From Verrucomicrobiota bacterium (GTDB lineage: Bacteria > Verrucomicrobiota > Kiritimatiellia > RFP12 > UBA1067), in contig JAHFSX010000009.1 in the NCBI GenBank assembly GCA_023269675.1, positions 116,521 through 180,520 of the forward strand: a stretch of DNA of 64,000 bases. Direction: 5' to 3'. The translations under genes were made by a program, and so were the position numbers. The notes under the pieces were generated by a model. That model saw only the letters and a list, made by a program, of their open reading frames with translations, ran no database searches and had not been told where the DNA came from. This document shows, one piece after another, positions 24,511 to 30,903 of this stretch (the first letter of the stretch is position 1; the number at the start of each line of letters is the position of its first letter).

Positions 24511-24601
24511 ATTATAAACGAAACCAGTCAGCAAAAATTAACAAAAACTACTGACAACTAGCAACTACTTATTTACAAGAAAAAATAATAGCGAATATTA
24601 G
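24511..24601 (-). promoter_or_regulatory. Promoter -10 and operator-like boxes upstream of the NUMOD3-repeat gene
   Basis: On the minus strand TATAAT lies at 24,511-24,516. Further upstream are TAGCAACTA (24,558-24,566) and AATAGCGAATATTAG (24,587-24,601). The latter matches the CTAATAGCGAATGTTA box of the replication promoter at 15 positions or so and is a likely binding site of the same phage regulator. Confidence 0.55.
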
Positions 24602-24603
24602 AA

Positions 24604-24963
24604 TCACCCCACCAGATACGACGGCGGCTGAGGAATCCCCGCCCCGCCCACCGGCCGCCACAAATGCAGACAGAAGGGATGCACATTCACATATCGCGAA
24701 CGCGGCGGATGCAACTGCATCACCGTGTCCTCAGGCCCCCAAAACAAATCCTTCAGCTCACACATTTCATCCCACGACGGGCATTTGGTCCAACCCTGCA
24801 AGGTGACGCTCACATGCTCCCAGCCCTCCCCGTCGCTGCAGATCGCATACACCCGCCGGCCACTCTTCAGAAACAGATCGAACGCCCCATTGTTGCCGTA
24901 ACTGGCATCGCTCCCGAAACGACCCACCGCCACCCGCCGATCCTCCGGAACATGAAAAGCCAT
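24604..24963 (-). CDS. DUF7694 phage protein
   Basis: 119 residues. The characteristic order is present: FGSDASYGNNGAFDLF, VYAICSDGEGWEHVSVTL, CPSWDEMCELKDLFWGPEDTVMQLHPP, YVNVHPFCLHLWRP and a terminal PPSYLVG. This family is common in phages and prophages; its function is unknown. It is probably a small cytosolic protein expressed early. It is followed by the operator-like boxes in the spacer to the next gene. Confidence 0.8.
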   Translation of the reverse strand: MAFHVPEDRRVAVGRFGSDASYGNNGAFDLFLKSGRRVYAICSDGEGWEHVSVTLQGWTKCPSWDEMCELKDLFWGPEDTVMQLHPPRSRYVNVHPFCLHLWRPVGGAGIPQPPSYLVG

Positions 24964-24984
24964 AAACCCTCCAACACGAAAAAG

Positions 24985-25242
24985 TCAGAGACGACCCACA
25001 AGCACCTCGGAACCCGACTCGAAAAACTCCGCCGCGCGGAAACGCGCCGCGATGCGCTCGGCCCGCTCCCGGTCCGGCCCCACATGCCAGGCGATCAATT
25101 CAACCCGGTCATACGTCAGAAAAAAAACGTAATAAACCCCGGGCAGCCCGCGCGCCGCCAGATACGCGGCCGCCCGGTCCGCGAGATCCCCAGTCCCAAA
25201 CCCCGGCGGCACGCCCGGCAAAGCCCCGCTAGGCGATTCCAT
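24985..25242 (-). CDS. Hypothetical accessory protein
   Basis: About 85 residues from 25,242; the start overlaps the upstream gene's stop by 14 bases. The sequence LADRAAAYLAARGLPGVYYVFFLTYDRVELIAWHVGPDRERAERIAARFRAAEFFESGSEVLV has an alpha/beta pattern with a central hydrophobic strand. No family is recognised. It is part of the leftward accessory operon 24,604-27,851. Confidence 0.5.
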   Translation of the reverse strand: MESPSGALPGVPPGFGTGDLADRAAAYLAARGLPGVYYVFFLTYDRVELIAWHVGPDRERAERIAARFRAAEFFESGSEVLVGRL

Positions 25243-25672
25243 TCCGAGCCCCGCAAGCCGGCACGGCAACGCCGGCAGCCATCAGGCGTTCAAGCCGCGC
25301 GAAAGCGGCAACCATTTCATCCGCCGCGAAACTCACCTTCAGCTCGTCGCGGGCGACCTCGCCCGCGACATGAATGTAGAGACCCATCCGCACCGTGAAC
25401 AGGGCGGACACCGACCAGGGCGTCGTCGAATGGTCCACGCTGGGATGAAACTCGACACCGGAAAGCCACCAATGCCGATCGCCGCCGTCCCCGTGCCGCT
25501 TGCACAGCAGCCGGGCGCGCCGCTTGACCACCCCCAGAAAACGCCTGTTGAAATACGCGCGCATCAAGCCGTCCGAATCCTCCAAAACCCGTTTCCACGA
25601 ATCGCACTGCCGGCTCGCGTGCTCGTAACGCACCATCTCGGAAACAATGAAATCGTCAGAGACCCTGCCCAT
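25229..25672 (-). CDS. Hypothetical accessory protein
   Basis: 147 residues. Its start lies inside the preceding gene's 3' end (overlap of 17 bases). The N-terminal helices (SEMVRYEHASRQCDSWKRVLEDSDGLMRAYFNRRF) are followed by a beta-rich part (HWWLSGVEFHPSVDHSTTPWSVSALFTVRMGLYIHVAGEV) and a helical end. It is not recognised. Dense packing with neighbours supports a real gene. Confidence 0.55.
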   Translation of the reverse strand: MGRVSDDFIVSEMVRYEHASRQCDSWKRVLEDSDGLMRAYFNRRFLGVVKRRARLLCKRHGDGGDRHWWLSGVEFHPSVDHSTTPWSVSALFTVRMGLYIHVAGEVARDELKVSFAADEMVAAFARLERLMAAGVAVPACGARNGIA

Positions 25673-26126
25673 CGCGCACCCCTTTCTCAGTACATTGAAA
25701 CGCCGAAACCGCGCCCAGATATAGCCGGTGCAGCTCGTCGCTCACCGGCCACAAGCCGAGCGCGCCCTTGGCAGCCACACCGGGGAAACAAGGCACGACC
25801 GCACCCAACTCCCACGCCAGCTTGTCGCCGCCCACAAACCAGGGATCGCCGCAAAAACTCACCGCGCCCAAAACGCGCACGCCGCACAACACCTGGCCGC
25901 ACCAAACCTGACTCTCCTCATATCCAGGGAAAGCCACCGACGAACCGAAACGGCCGCGCACCCAGTCCCGACCCTCGGACCACTCAGAATAACTCAGGCT
26001 GCTTGACGCGTGAACCAGGTAGAAACCCGGCGGAACGTGAAAACTGCGGTTTTCCACCGTCTTCAACCCCGACCTGATCAGCAGCCCCCAATGCGCCTTC
26101 ACCGTAAACGCCTTCAACCCCGTCAT
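25656..26126 (-). CDS. ASCH-domain protein
   Basis: 156 residues. The N-terminus FTVKAHWGLLIRSGLKTVENRSFHVPPGFYLVHASSS is the ASCH pattern (KP...i..G.Ktve.R....p..g..lIHas), followed by VWCGQVLCGVRVLGAVSFCGDPWFVGGDKLAWELGAVVPCFPGVAAKGALGLWPV. ASCH domains are PUA-like RNA or nucleotide binders; some cleave modified bases. An AAAGGGG site precedes the ATG. The 5' part overlaps the end of the small Cys-rich ORF upstream. Confidence 0.7.
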   Translation of the reverse strand: MTGLKAFTVKAHWGLLIRSGLKTVENRSFHVPPGFYLVHASSSLSYSEWSEGRDWVRGRFGSSVAFPGYEESQVWCGQVLCGVRVLGAVSFCGDPWFVGGDKLAWELGAVVPCFPGVAAKGALGLWPVSDELHRLYLGAVSAFQCTEKGVRDGQGL

Positions 26127-26310
26127 CGCAAACCCCTTTCCATTCAGGATCCAAACCGTCCGACTGATCCACGCCGCGGAAATCAGCGGTCCACATCACA
26201 CAGGCCTCATCCTCACGCGAAACGAAACGGTCGCCCATCGGCAAACAGAAACCCGACGGCCATGCGGCACCGAACGAACAGAACAGGCCGCAGCTGCCGC
26301 ACAGCTTCAC
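25984..26310 (-). CDS. Small cysteine-containing protein overlapping the ASCH gene
   Basis: 108 residues from a GTG at 26,310 that overlaps the upstream stop (GTGA), a sign of coupling. The N-terminus KLCGSCGLFCSFGAAWPSGFCLPMGDRFVSREDEACVMWTAD has the four-cysteine arrangement seen in short phage zinc-finger-like proteins. The C-terminal 50 residues lie in the same DNA as the ASCH start, in another frame, and look random. Either the overlap of 143 bases is real or the original stop was lost. Confidence 0.45.
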   Translation of the reverse strand: MKLCGSCGLFCSFGAAWPSGFCLPMGDRFVSREDEACVMWTADFRGVDQSDGLDPEWKGVCDDGVEGVYGEGALGAADQVGVEDGGKPQFSRSAGFLPGSRVKQPELF

Positions 26311-26561
26311 GCGCCAGCGCCGCCCGCCGCCACCTCCTCCAACCGCTTGACGCCGCCAAACAAGTCAACGATAAACCGGCCCTGCGCAAGCGCGAAAACA
26401 ACGTCCGGCTCGCATGTGCAACTGCCCCCCTTCAATGAGTCACACCACGGATCATGCGCGACAAACACATTGTTGCACCCGCCAATATTCAGATCGCCGC
26501 GCAACTTCCGCACCCCGCAAACAATCCGCTCCTGCACCGACATCGGTAAAACAAAGGACAT
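26307..26561 (-). CDS. Hypothetical accessory protein
   Basis: 84 residues from the ATG at 26,561, preceded by GGAAAGGG; the ORF extension to 26,606 lacks a site. The sequence (SVQERIVCGVRKLRGDLNIGGCNNVFVAHDPWCDSLKGGSCTCEPDVVFAL) has five cysteines and reads like a small alpha/beta or metal-binding domain. Such short proteins with 'CDSLKGGSCTCEPD' are frequent in gut prophages but unnamed. Confidence 0.5.
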   Translation of the reverse strand: MSFVLPMSVQERIVCGVRKLRGDLNIGGCNNVFVAHDPWCDSLKGGSCTCEPDVVFALAQGRFIVDLFGGVKRLEEVAAGGAGA

Positions 26562-26602
26562 AAAACAACCCTTTCCAAAACGGCCGTTTACCCAAGTAAA
26601 CC

Positions 26603-26791
26603 TCACTCAATAATGCCAATGGCCCGCAAAACCTGAGCTTCCGGTGAATCATCGATCAGCCAGGCTTCACAATGCTCGACGTCCAGATTGTCGCGCGTCC
26701 GTTGCACAAACTGGCGTTTGGCGGCCTCCTCGCTATCGGCTTCAACCTCCGCCGAATGGTAACCAGCGCAAATCGTGACCTCGTATCTCAT
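26603..26791 (-). CDS. Small hypothetical protein
   Basis: 62 residues. GGAGGTGGGCGA precedes the ATG, which overlaps the upstream stop (ATGA). The MRYEVTICAGYHSAEVEADSEEAAKRQFVQRTRDNLDVEH pattern is a beta-strand, strand, helix arrangement, like small phage proteins that carry a 'vea.seeeA...' motif. Function unknown. Confidence 0.6.
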   Translation of the reverse strand: MRYEVTICAGYHSAEVEADSEEAAKRQFVQRTRDNLDVEHCEAWLIDDSPEAQVLRAIGIIE

Positions 26792-27156
26792 TCGCCCACC
26801 TCCACATAATAATCAACACCCTCACGCAAGGAACACACCACCGGCCGAGGCCGGACCGACTCGCAGAAAAGCACCACCGCCGCCACGCAGCGCCGCACCT
26901 CAACAGGATCAGGATGAGCGCCCTCGACCGTCGCCACCACACTGCCGCGCGCCGCCAAAAGCCAGGCCGCCGGAACCACCACACCCGCACCCTGCGCCCG
27001 CCGCAGATTCAGAGGCCGCGTGCAGAGATCCAGCCAACGCGCCAGCGGTTCATCAACCTCCCGCGCGCAGACACCCGCCCGCTCATACAGATCGCGGTCA
27101 ACCCGGACCTTCGTGCGCCGCTCCACCCGCTGCGCCGCGAGCGCCCGCGCGATCAT
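26788..27156 (-). CDS. Hypothetical accessory protein
   Basis: 122 residues. The N-terminal 55 (LAAQRVERRTKVRVDRDLYERAGVCAREVDEPLARWLDLCTRPL) resemble a ribbon-helix-helix-like or small helical DNA-binding part, and the rest is beta-rich. The stop overlaps the next start. No clear ribosome site is seen, and the start codon used is the first in frame. Not recognised further. Confidence 0.5.
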   Translation of the reverse strand: MIARALAAQRVERRTKVRVDRDLYERAGVCAREVDEPLARWLDLCTRPLNLRRAQGAGVVVPAAWLLAARGSVVATVEGAHPDPVEVRRCVAAVVLFCESVRPRPVVCSLREGVDYYVEVGE

Positions 27157-27195
27157 AGCCCGCGACGTGATTTTCTTGTGGCACTTCCCCTTCAG

Positions 27196-27240
27196 TTTCG
27201 CAGCCCTCCGTCATCCGTCCTCAGTCCCCCGCCCTCAGAT
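27196..27240. repeat. Dispersed CCTCCGTCATCCGTCCTCAG repeat
   Basis: The short spacer before the minus-strand gene at 27,221 carries CCTCCGTCATCCGTCCTCAG and CCCCCGCCCTCAG, kin of the repeat at 22,590-22,660 and, in inverted sense, of GAGGACAGAGGTCAGAGG inside the rhamnosidase gene at about 62,165. Confidence 0.5.
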
Positions 27241-27556
27241 AACACATGTGCCAAAACGGATCATACAAACCGGCCGAATCATCGCCGTCGAGCAGAACCA
27301 ACAGCCGCCCGTGCCGGCCGCCCGTGATAACCCCCGGCCGCCCGTCGAACTCGACGCGGCGGCCTACGACGGCCGGCACGCCGTAGGCGCGCCGGATGTA
27401 TTCGAGATCCTGTTCCGCAAGCATCGCCCGGACGCACGCACGGCAAGTAACCTGCGCGTCAACCTCAACCGCCGCCACACGCACGCGGGCCCGCGAACGG
27501 CCGCAAAGCGTCAAGCCCGGGAAACCGGAAGCATGAAAGCAACCTTTCACCGGCAT
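27221..27556 (-). CDS. Small phage protein with a conserved SH3-like 'YGVPA..G..V.fdGRPGVITG' core
   Basis: 111 residues from the ATG at 27,556. A CxxC pair (VTCRACVRAML) precedes the conserved core YGVPAVVGRRVEFDGRPGVITGGRHGRLLVLLDGDDSAGLYDPFWHMCYL, which recurs in many phages and gene-transfer-agent-like regions and looks like a small beta-barrel. Its function is unknown. The C-terminus partly overlaps a dispersed repeat. It is part of the leftward accessory operon. Confidence 0.65.
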   Translation of the reverse strand: MPVKGCFHASGFPGLTLCGRSRARVRVAAVEVDAQVTCRACVRAMLAEQDLEYIRRAYGVPAVVGRRVEFDGRPGVITGGRHGRLLVLLDGDDSAGLYDPFWHMCYLRAGD

Positions 27557-27587
27557 AAGCCCTCCCCTCACCCGCAGGAAATCGGAT

Positions 27588-27851
27588 TCACGCCTTGAAC
27601 GTTTCCTCGGCCGCCGGATACTTCAATTTGAAGTTCGACAAAACATACTCCGGCGCCTCGTTCTCCAACCAGGAACGCACATCTTCGCAACAGTAAACCG
27701 TCCGGGAATTGCGCTTGGAAGCATCGAACTTGCGAGCCTTCACTTTGCCGGCGAACACCAGACTCCGCAAATGCTCAGCCGTCAAACCGAACAACTGATG
27801 GCAAACCGTACGCGTCGCCCAAAGCGGCGAAACACGGAAAACAATACTCAT
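27588..27851 (-). CDS. Helix-turn-helix regulator at the head of the accessory operon
   Basis: 87 residues from the ATG at 27,851, chosen because GGAGGTAATGGTT precedes it; longer frames lack a site. The sequence SPLWATRTVCHQLFGLTAEHLRSLVFAGKVKARKFDASKRNSRTVYCCEDVRSWLENEAPEYV is an excisionase/MerR-type winged helix. An operator-like box (27,876-27,891) lies in its own upstream region and matches boxes at 15,175, 24,589 and 9,782, so it is a candidate for the regulator that binds them. That link is inferred. Confidence 0.65.
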   Translation of the reverse strand: MSIVFRVSPLWATRTVCHQLFGLTAEHLRSLVFAGKVKARKFDASKRNSRTVYCCEDVRSWLENEAPEYVLSNFKLKYPAAEETFKA

Positions 27852-27875
27852 AACCATTACCTCCACATAGCCAGC

Positions 27876-27891
27876 AACATTCCCTAATAGC
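27876..27891 (-). promoter_or_regulatory. Operator-like box upstream of the HTH gene
   Basis: On the minus strand the sequence is GCTATTAGGGAATGTT, which matches the replication-promoter box GCTAATAGCGAATGTT at 14 of 16 positions. It is 25 bases before the ATG, so a bound protein would block transcription or translation start. Confidence 0.55.
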
Positions 27892-27969
27892 CAATAAGGC
27901 AAAAAAAATGCCGCACGCCAAACGTGCCGAAAACGAAATGATAGAAAAGACCGACATGAACACGCTCCA

Positions 27970-28188
27970 TCAGAAAGAACCAACGAAAAAAGCCAAAAGG
28001 ACCACCCCGCGCGAAACCGGCGGCGGCAAATTCCGGCCCAGCCTCAAGGAAGCCGCCAAAATAATGGAGATCGTCTGCGACCGGCTACGCGCCTGGCGAG
28101 CCGACACATCATCAAGCCCAGCCAACACGCGCGAGGGCACCAGGATCGAAACCTTGCGAAACGTGACCTTCTCTTTTTTTTGCTTCAT
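27970..28188 (-). CDS. Ribbon-helix-helix DNA-binding protein
   Basis: 72 residues from the ATG at 28,188 (weak GGTGG before it). After a basic tail, RKVSILVPSRVLAGLDDVSARQARSRSQTISIILAASLRLGRN has the strand plus two-helix pattern of RHH/CopG regulators, followed by a Pro/Arg tail and a hydrophobic end. It is divergent from two further RHH genes, with an AT-rich promoter region of about 280 bases between. It may be a repressor of the prophage or an antitoxin-like protein without a visible toxin. Confidence 0.55.
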   Translation of the reverse strand: MKQKKEKVTFRKVSILVPSRVLAGLDDVSARQARSRSQTISIILAASLRLGRNLPPPVSRGVVLLAFFVGSF

Positions 28189-28417
28189 AACCACCGAGCG
28201 CCTTTCAAAGACAAGACCGCCAAAAAACACCCGCATGCCGCCCGCGGCAAAACCGCAGGCTGAGACGCGCAACAGCGGATAACTGAAGCCCGCGCAGCGC
28301 ATCCGCTGAGCATGCAAACCGCTTTTTTTGTCAAGTCCATAGTCAACAGGTTAACAAATTAAAAATAACGTTTCAAGTGAAAAAATATTCACCACTCATT
28401 ATTTCTGCGAATTACCA

Positions 28418-28446
28418 TTACAATTTAATACTGATTACTATATAAT
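28418..28446 (+). promoter_or_regulatory. Promoter of the first rightward RHH gene
   Basis: TTACAA (28,418-28,423), 17-base spacer and perfect TATAAT (28,441-28,446) lie in an AT-rich region, followed by AAAAGGA and the ATG at 28,470. This is one of the strongest promoter-like sequences in the prophage. Confidence 0.7.
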
Positions 28447-28469
28447 ATTACTCAAAAGGAAAAAACCCT

Positions 28470-28655
28470 ATGAAAGCCAACCGCAAAACACTGAGGGGAT
28501 ACACAGTACAAGTAAGCCTGTCGCTACCGGAAGATCTGCTGGAAAGTCTGGACAAAATCGCTGAGAAATTAAACCGGCCCCGTTCGAATCTAATAGCGTA
28601 CGTGCTCACGCATGCATTGAAACTGAACGAAGATATAGAAAACCCTGCGCCATGA
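28470..28655 (+). CDS. Ribbon-helix-helix protein
   Basis: 61 residues. YTVQVSLSLPEDLLESLDKIAEKLNRPRSNLIAYVLTHALKLNED is a textbook RHH/CopG fold: basic strand, helix, then the RPRSNLI turn and second helix. RHH dimers bind operator DNA with the strand. It has its own strong promoter. It is paralogous to the next gene (shared PRSNLI.Y.LT.A). Confidence 0.7.
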   Translation: MKANRKTLRGYTVQVSLSLPEDLLESLDKIAEKLNRPRSNLIAYVLTHALKLNEDIENPAP

Positions 28656-28710
28656 ATACCCGATACTCAGTAATTATTTTTAACATTCTTAATTACAAAT
28701 CAGGAACGCT

Positions 28711-28719
28711 TGATATAAT
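28711..28719 (+). promoter_or_regulatory. Extended -10 promoter of the second RHH gene
   Basis: TGATATAAT (28,711-28,719) is a TG-N-TATAAT extended -10, about 20 bases before the ATG at 28,740. No -35 of quality is seen. GAAAGGGG serves as ribosome site. Confidence 0.5.
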
Positions 28720-28739
28720 AGGCGGCGAAAGGGGAAGCC

Positions 28740-28946
28740 ATGAGAACCATTAAAAAACCGAAGACTCCAGGCATGATCGGCGTCAGCGTTTCCATGCCCG
28801 AGGCACTACTCCTAAAGATCGACGAACTCTGCGAGAAGGAACAACGGCCGAGATCCAACCTGATCACGTACATCCTCACGCAAGCCATCGACAAGCAAGA
28901 CCTGGTCATCCGCGCCCCCGAACGGATCAGCCCCCCGAACAAATGA
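28740..28946 (+). CDS. Ribbon-helix-helix protein (paralog)
   Basis: 68 residues. MIGVSVSMPEALLLKIDELCEKEQRPRSNLITYILTQAIDKQDL has the same RHH layout as its upstream neighbour, with a short disordered tail (RAPERISPPNK). Two tandem and one divergent RHH genes next to the attachment site suggest that the element's control genes sit here. A 10-bp hairpin follows. Confidence 0.7.
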   Translation: MRTIKKPKTPGMIGVSVSMPEALLLKIDELCEKEQRPRSNLITYILTQAIDKQDLVIRAPERISPPNK

Positions 28947-28971
28947 TCCCGAGCCGCGCCAACTGAAAACC

Positions 28972-28997
28972 GCCGGGGCTGAAAATCCAGCCCCGGC
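28972..28997 (+). terminator. Hairpin after the RHH genes
   Basis: GCCGGGGCTG and CAGCCCCGGC (10 bp) enclose AAAATC, 26 bases after the RHH stop. No T-run follows, so efficiency is uncertain. Confidence 0.55.
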
Positions 28998-29123
28998 CCG
29001 TCGCGCCGCTCCACCTCTTGGCCATGCCACCGGCCAACCCCCACAAAACCGCCATACGCGGAAAACCCAGCAAATACCATGTGGCTAAAATGTGCCGTAC
29101 AGAGCCGAATAATATGCTTGAGT

Positions 29124-30680
29124 TCAGCCAAAAACGCCGTTTTGAGCTAAATTAAGGCAAAAAAAAGCAAATCCAAAAATATATTGTTCCATGATGTCGA
29201 ACTCCATGCCGCCGTTCTTGGTGTCCGAGCGCTGCCACTGCGGGCCGCTGCCGCCGCGGTCGGGCATCATCCAGAAGGCGGGCCAGAGCCCCGGCGCGGT
29301 GGGCAGCTTCATGCGCGCCTCGAAGTAGCCGTAGCGCTGGGTGAACTTGCCGTAACTCTCGAGGAACCCGGTGGCGTAGTCGCTTTCCGGGCGCCGGGGG
29401 TCGTCGTTGTGGTGGCCGCGTTTCTTCTCGAAGCGCAGGCGGGCCAGGCCGTGGCTGACCGTGGTGGTCTCTTTCGAGAAGTGGCTGACCTTGTCCCAGT
29501 AGTTCTCGCCGTAGAAGCTCCATTTGTTCGTGTCGACCTGCGTGCCGTCGAACTCGTCCTGAAAGGTCATTTTCCAGTCGCCTTCGGCGGGCGGGCGTTT
29601 GCCGAGCCACGCGGGCGGCAGCGGGGCGGGTGTGCTGACGGCGAGATGTTCGACCGTCAGAGACGCGGCACCATCAGCGCCCGCCGAGGTGAGCGCGAGG
29701 GTGATGGCGTTGGCGCGGTCGCTGGCGAAGTGAGTGCCGCTTTTCTTGTCGTTGCCGTCCCAGAGGGTTTTGCTCGCGAACGGCAGGATGACGGTCTCGC
29801 GTTTGCCCGGGGCCAGCTCGGCGGTCACGGGGTCCGTCTGGGTGCCGTCGTTGGCGAGGCTGAGGCGGACCGCGAGTGGCGCCGGCCCGTCATTGCGCAG
29901 CGTGGCGACGAGCTGGTTGCCGTCGCGCAGGGTCCAGCGTCTGACGGCGGGTTTCAGGGTGGCCGTGCCCTCCTTTTTGCCGGAGGCGAGCGCGAGTCGG
30001 ACGGTGCCGTTGGTTTTGGGCCCGCTCCAGACGGCGGTCAGGTCCTTCGTTTCGGTCAGCATGGCGACGCCTCCGCTGGCGCTCAACAGCACGCCTCCGG
30101 GCGGCGCGATGCGGATCGACTTGGGGTCGACCGGCGGCTTCTCGCCCGCCTCGCCCGCGGCGGCCAGCGACTCGACGCGGACCGACTGGGGCACATCTTT
30201 GGACTTGCCCGCGAAGAGCAGCAGCTTGGTGACGGAGGCGGGCTTGAGCGCATAGGCGGGCTTGTAGCCGAAGGAGTGGCCGAAGATCACCTTCACGGTG
30301 CCGGTCGCGCCGGCGTTGAGGTAGAGGTTCTCCGCGTTCCAAGGGTTGGCCTGCCAGTCTCCGTCGTCGTCGACGCGCAGGCAGACCGTGACGGGTTTGG
30401 TGCCGAGATTCCTCACGCGCGCCTCGACATGGCCGTAGGCCGAGAGGTCCCACACCTTGCCCGCGGGCGTGAGCGTGATGCCGGGGTAACCCTCCTCGCC
30501 GGGCTGGATCGTGACGGTCAGGCGCCTGTCGGTGGTGTCCGCGCCACGCGCGTAGCTGACTTGCGCGGAACTGGGCGTCACCTGTTCCTCGAGCAGCGAG
30601 AGCGGAGCGGCGGCGCGGGCCGGGAGGGCCAGTGCGGCGAGCGCCAAGGCTGAGAGCCTGCGGCAGTCGTAACGTCTCAT
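29124..30680 (-). pseudogene. GH16 endoglucanase-like gene interrupted by the prophage (5' part)
   Basis: From the ATG at 30,680 (GAGGAG site) the protein has a signal peptide (LSALALAALALPARA), two beta-sandwich domains (residues about 30-320), and a GH16 domain that begins DWKMTFQDEFDGTQVDTNKW and reaches GLWPAFWMMPD and the catalytic GGMEFDIME (nucleophile and acid/base Glu). Immediately after this the frame becomes YIFGFAFFCLNLAQNGVFG and stops, at the start of AT-rich phage DNA (about 29,195). GH16 enzymes need about 120 more residues, so this product should be inactive unless the phage excises. Confidence 0.85.
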
Positions 30681-30793
30681 CGGGTGTCTCCTCAAAGGGC
30701 GGGTTCTCGCAAACGTGGAGCTTGAACGATGCGACAGTGTAGTGACTCCAGCTGTGCGGGGCAAGCGCTGTCTGAGGAACCGCGCCGTCAAGG

Positions 30794-30822
30794 TTGCAAG
30801 GCGAGTCTTCTTTTGAAATAAT
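30794..30822 (+). promoter_or_regulatory. Promoter of the sugar ABC transporter
   Basis: TTGCAA (30,794-30,799), 17-base spacer and AATAAT (30,817-30,822) precede the ATPase start at 30,904 in the divergent spacer with the GH16 gene. Confidence 0.5.
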
Positions 30823-30903
30823 GCGTCGATAAACGTCAGTGGGCTGACCGTGCGCGTCAAGGTGGAAGGGCGGGGGCAGCGGCGGTCAGGGAGGGCAGGT
30901 CAC

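Larger units (their letters stand above)
1..29195. mobile_element. Prophage, left end outside the window, inserted in a GH16 gene
   Basis: The stretch carries a tailed-phage gene set: terminase small and large subunits, portal, coiled-coil scaffold candidate, capsid, holin, DnaB helicase, HTH and RHH regulators, and many small genes with overlapping ATGA junctions. The right boundary is placed near 29,195, where the reading frame of a host GH16 glycosidase, coming from the right on the minus strand, leaves family sequence just after the catalytic EFDIME motif. No integrase, lysozyme or tail fibre operon is seen, so the element must continue left of base 1. Whether the element is still active cannot be judged. 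Confidence 0.8.

Noticed and set aside
27908..28282. Plus-strand ORF of 124 codons
   Set aside because: It is the antisense of the RHH gene at 27,970-28,188, which has a recognisable fold.
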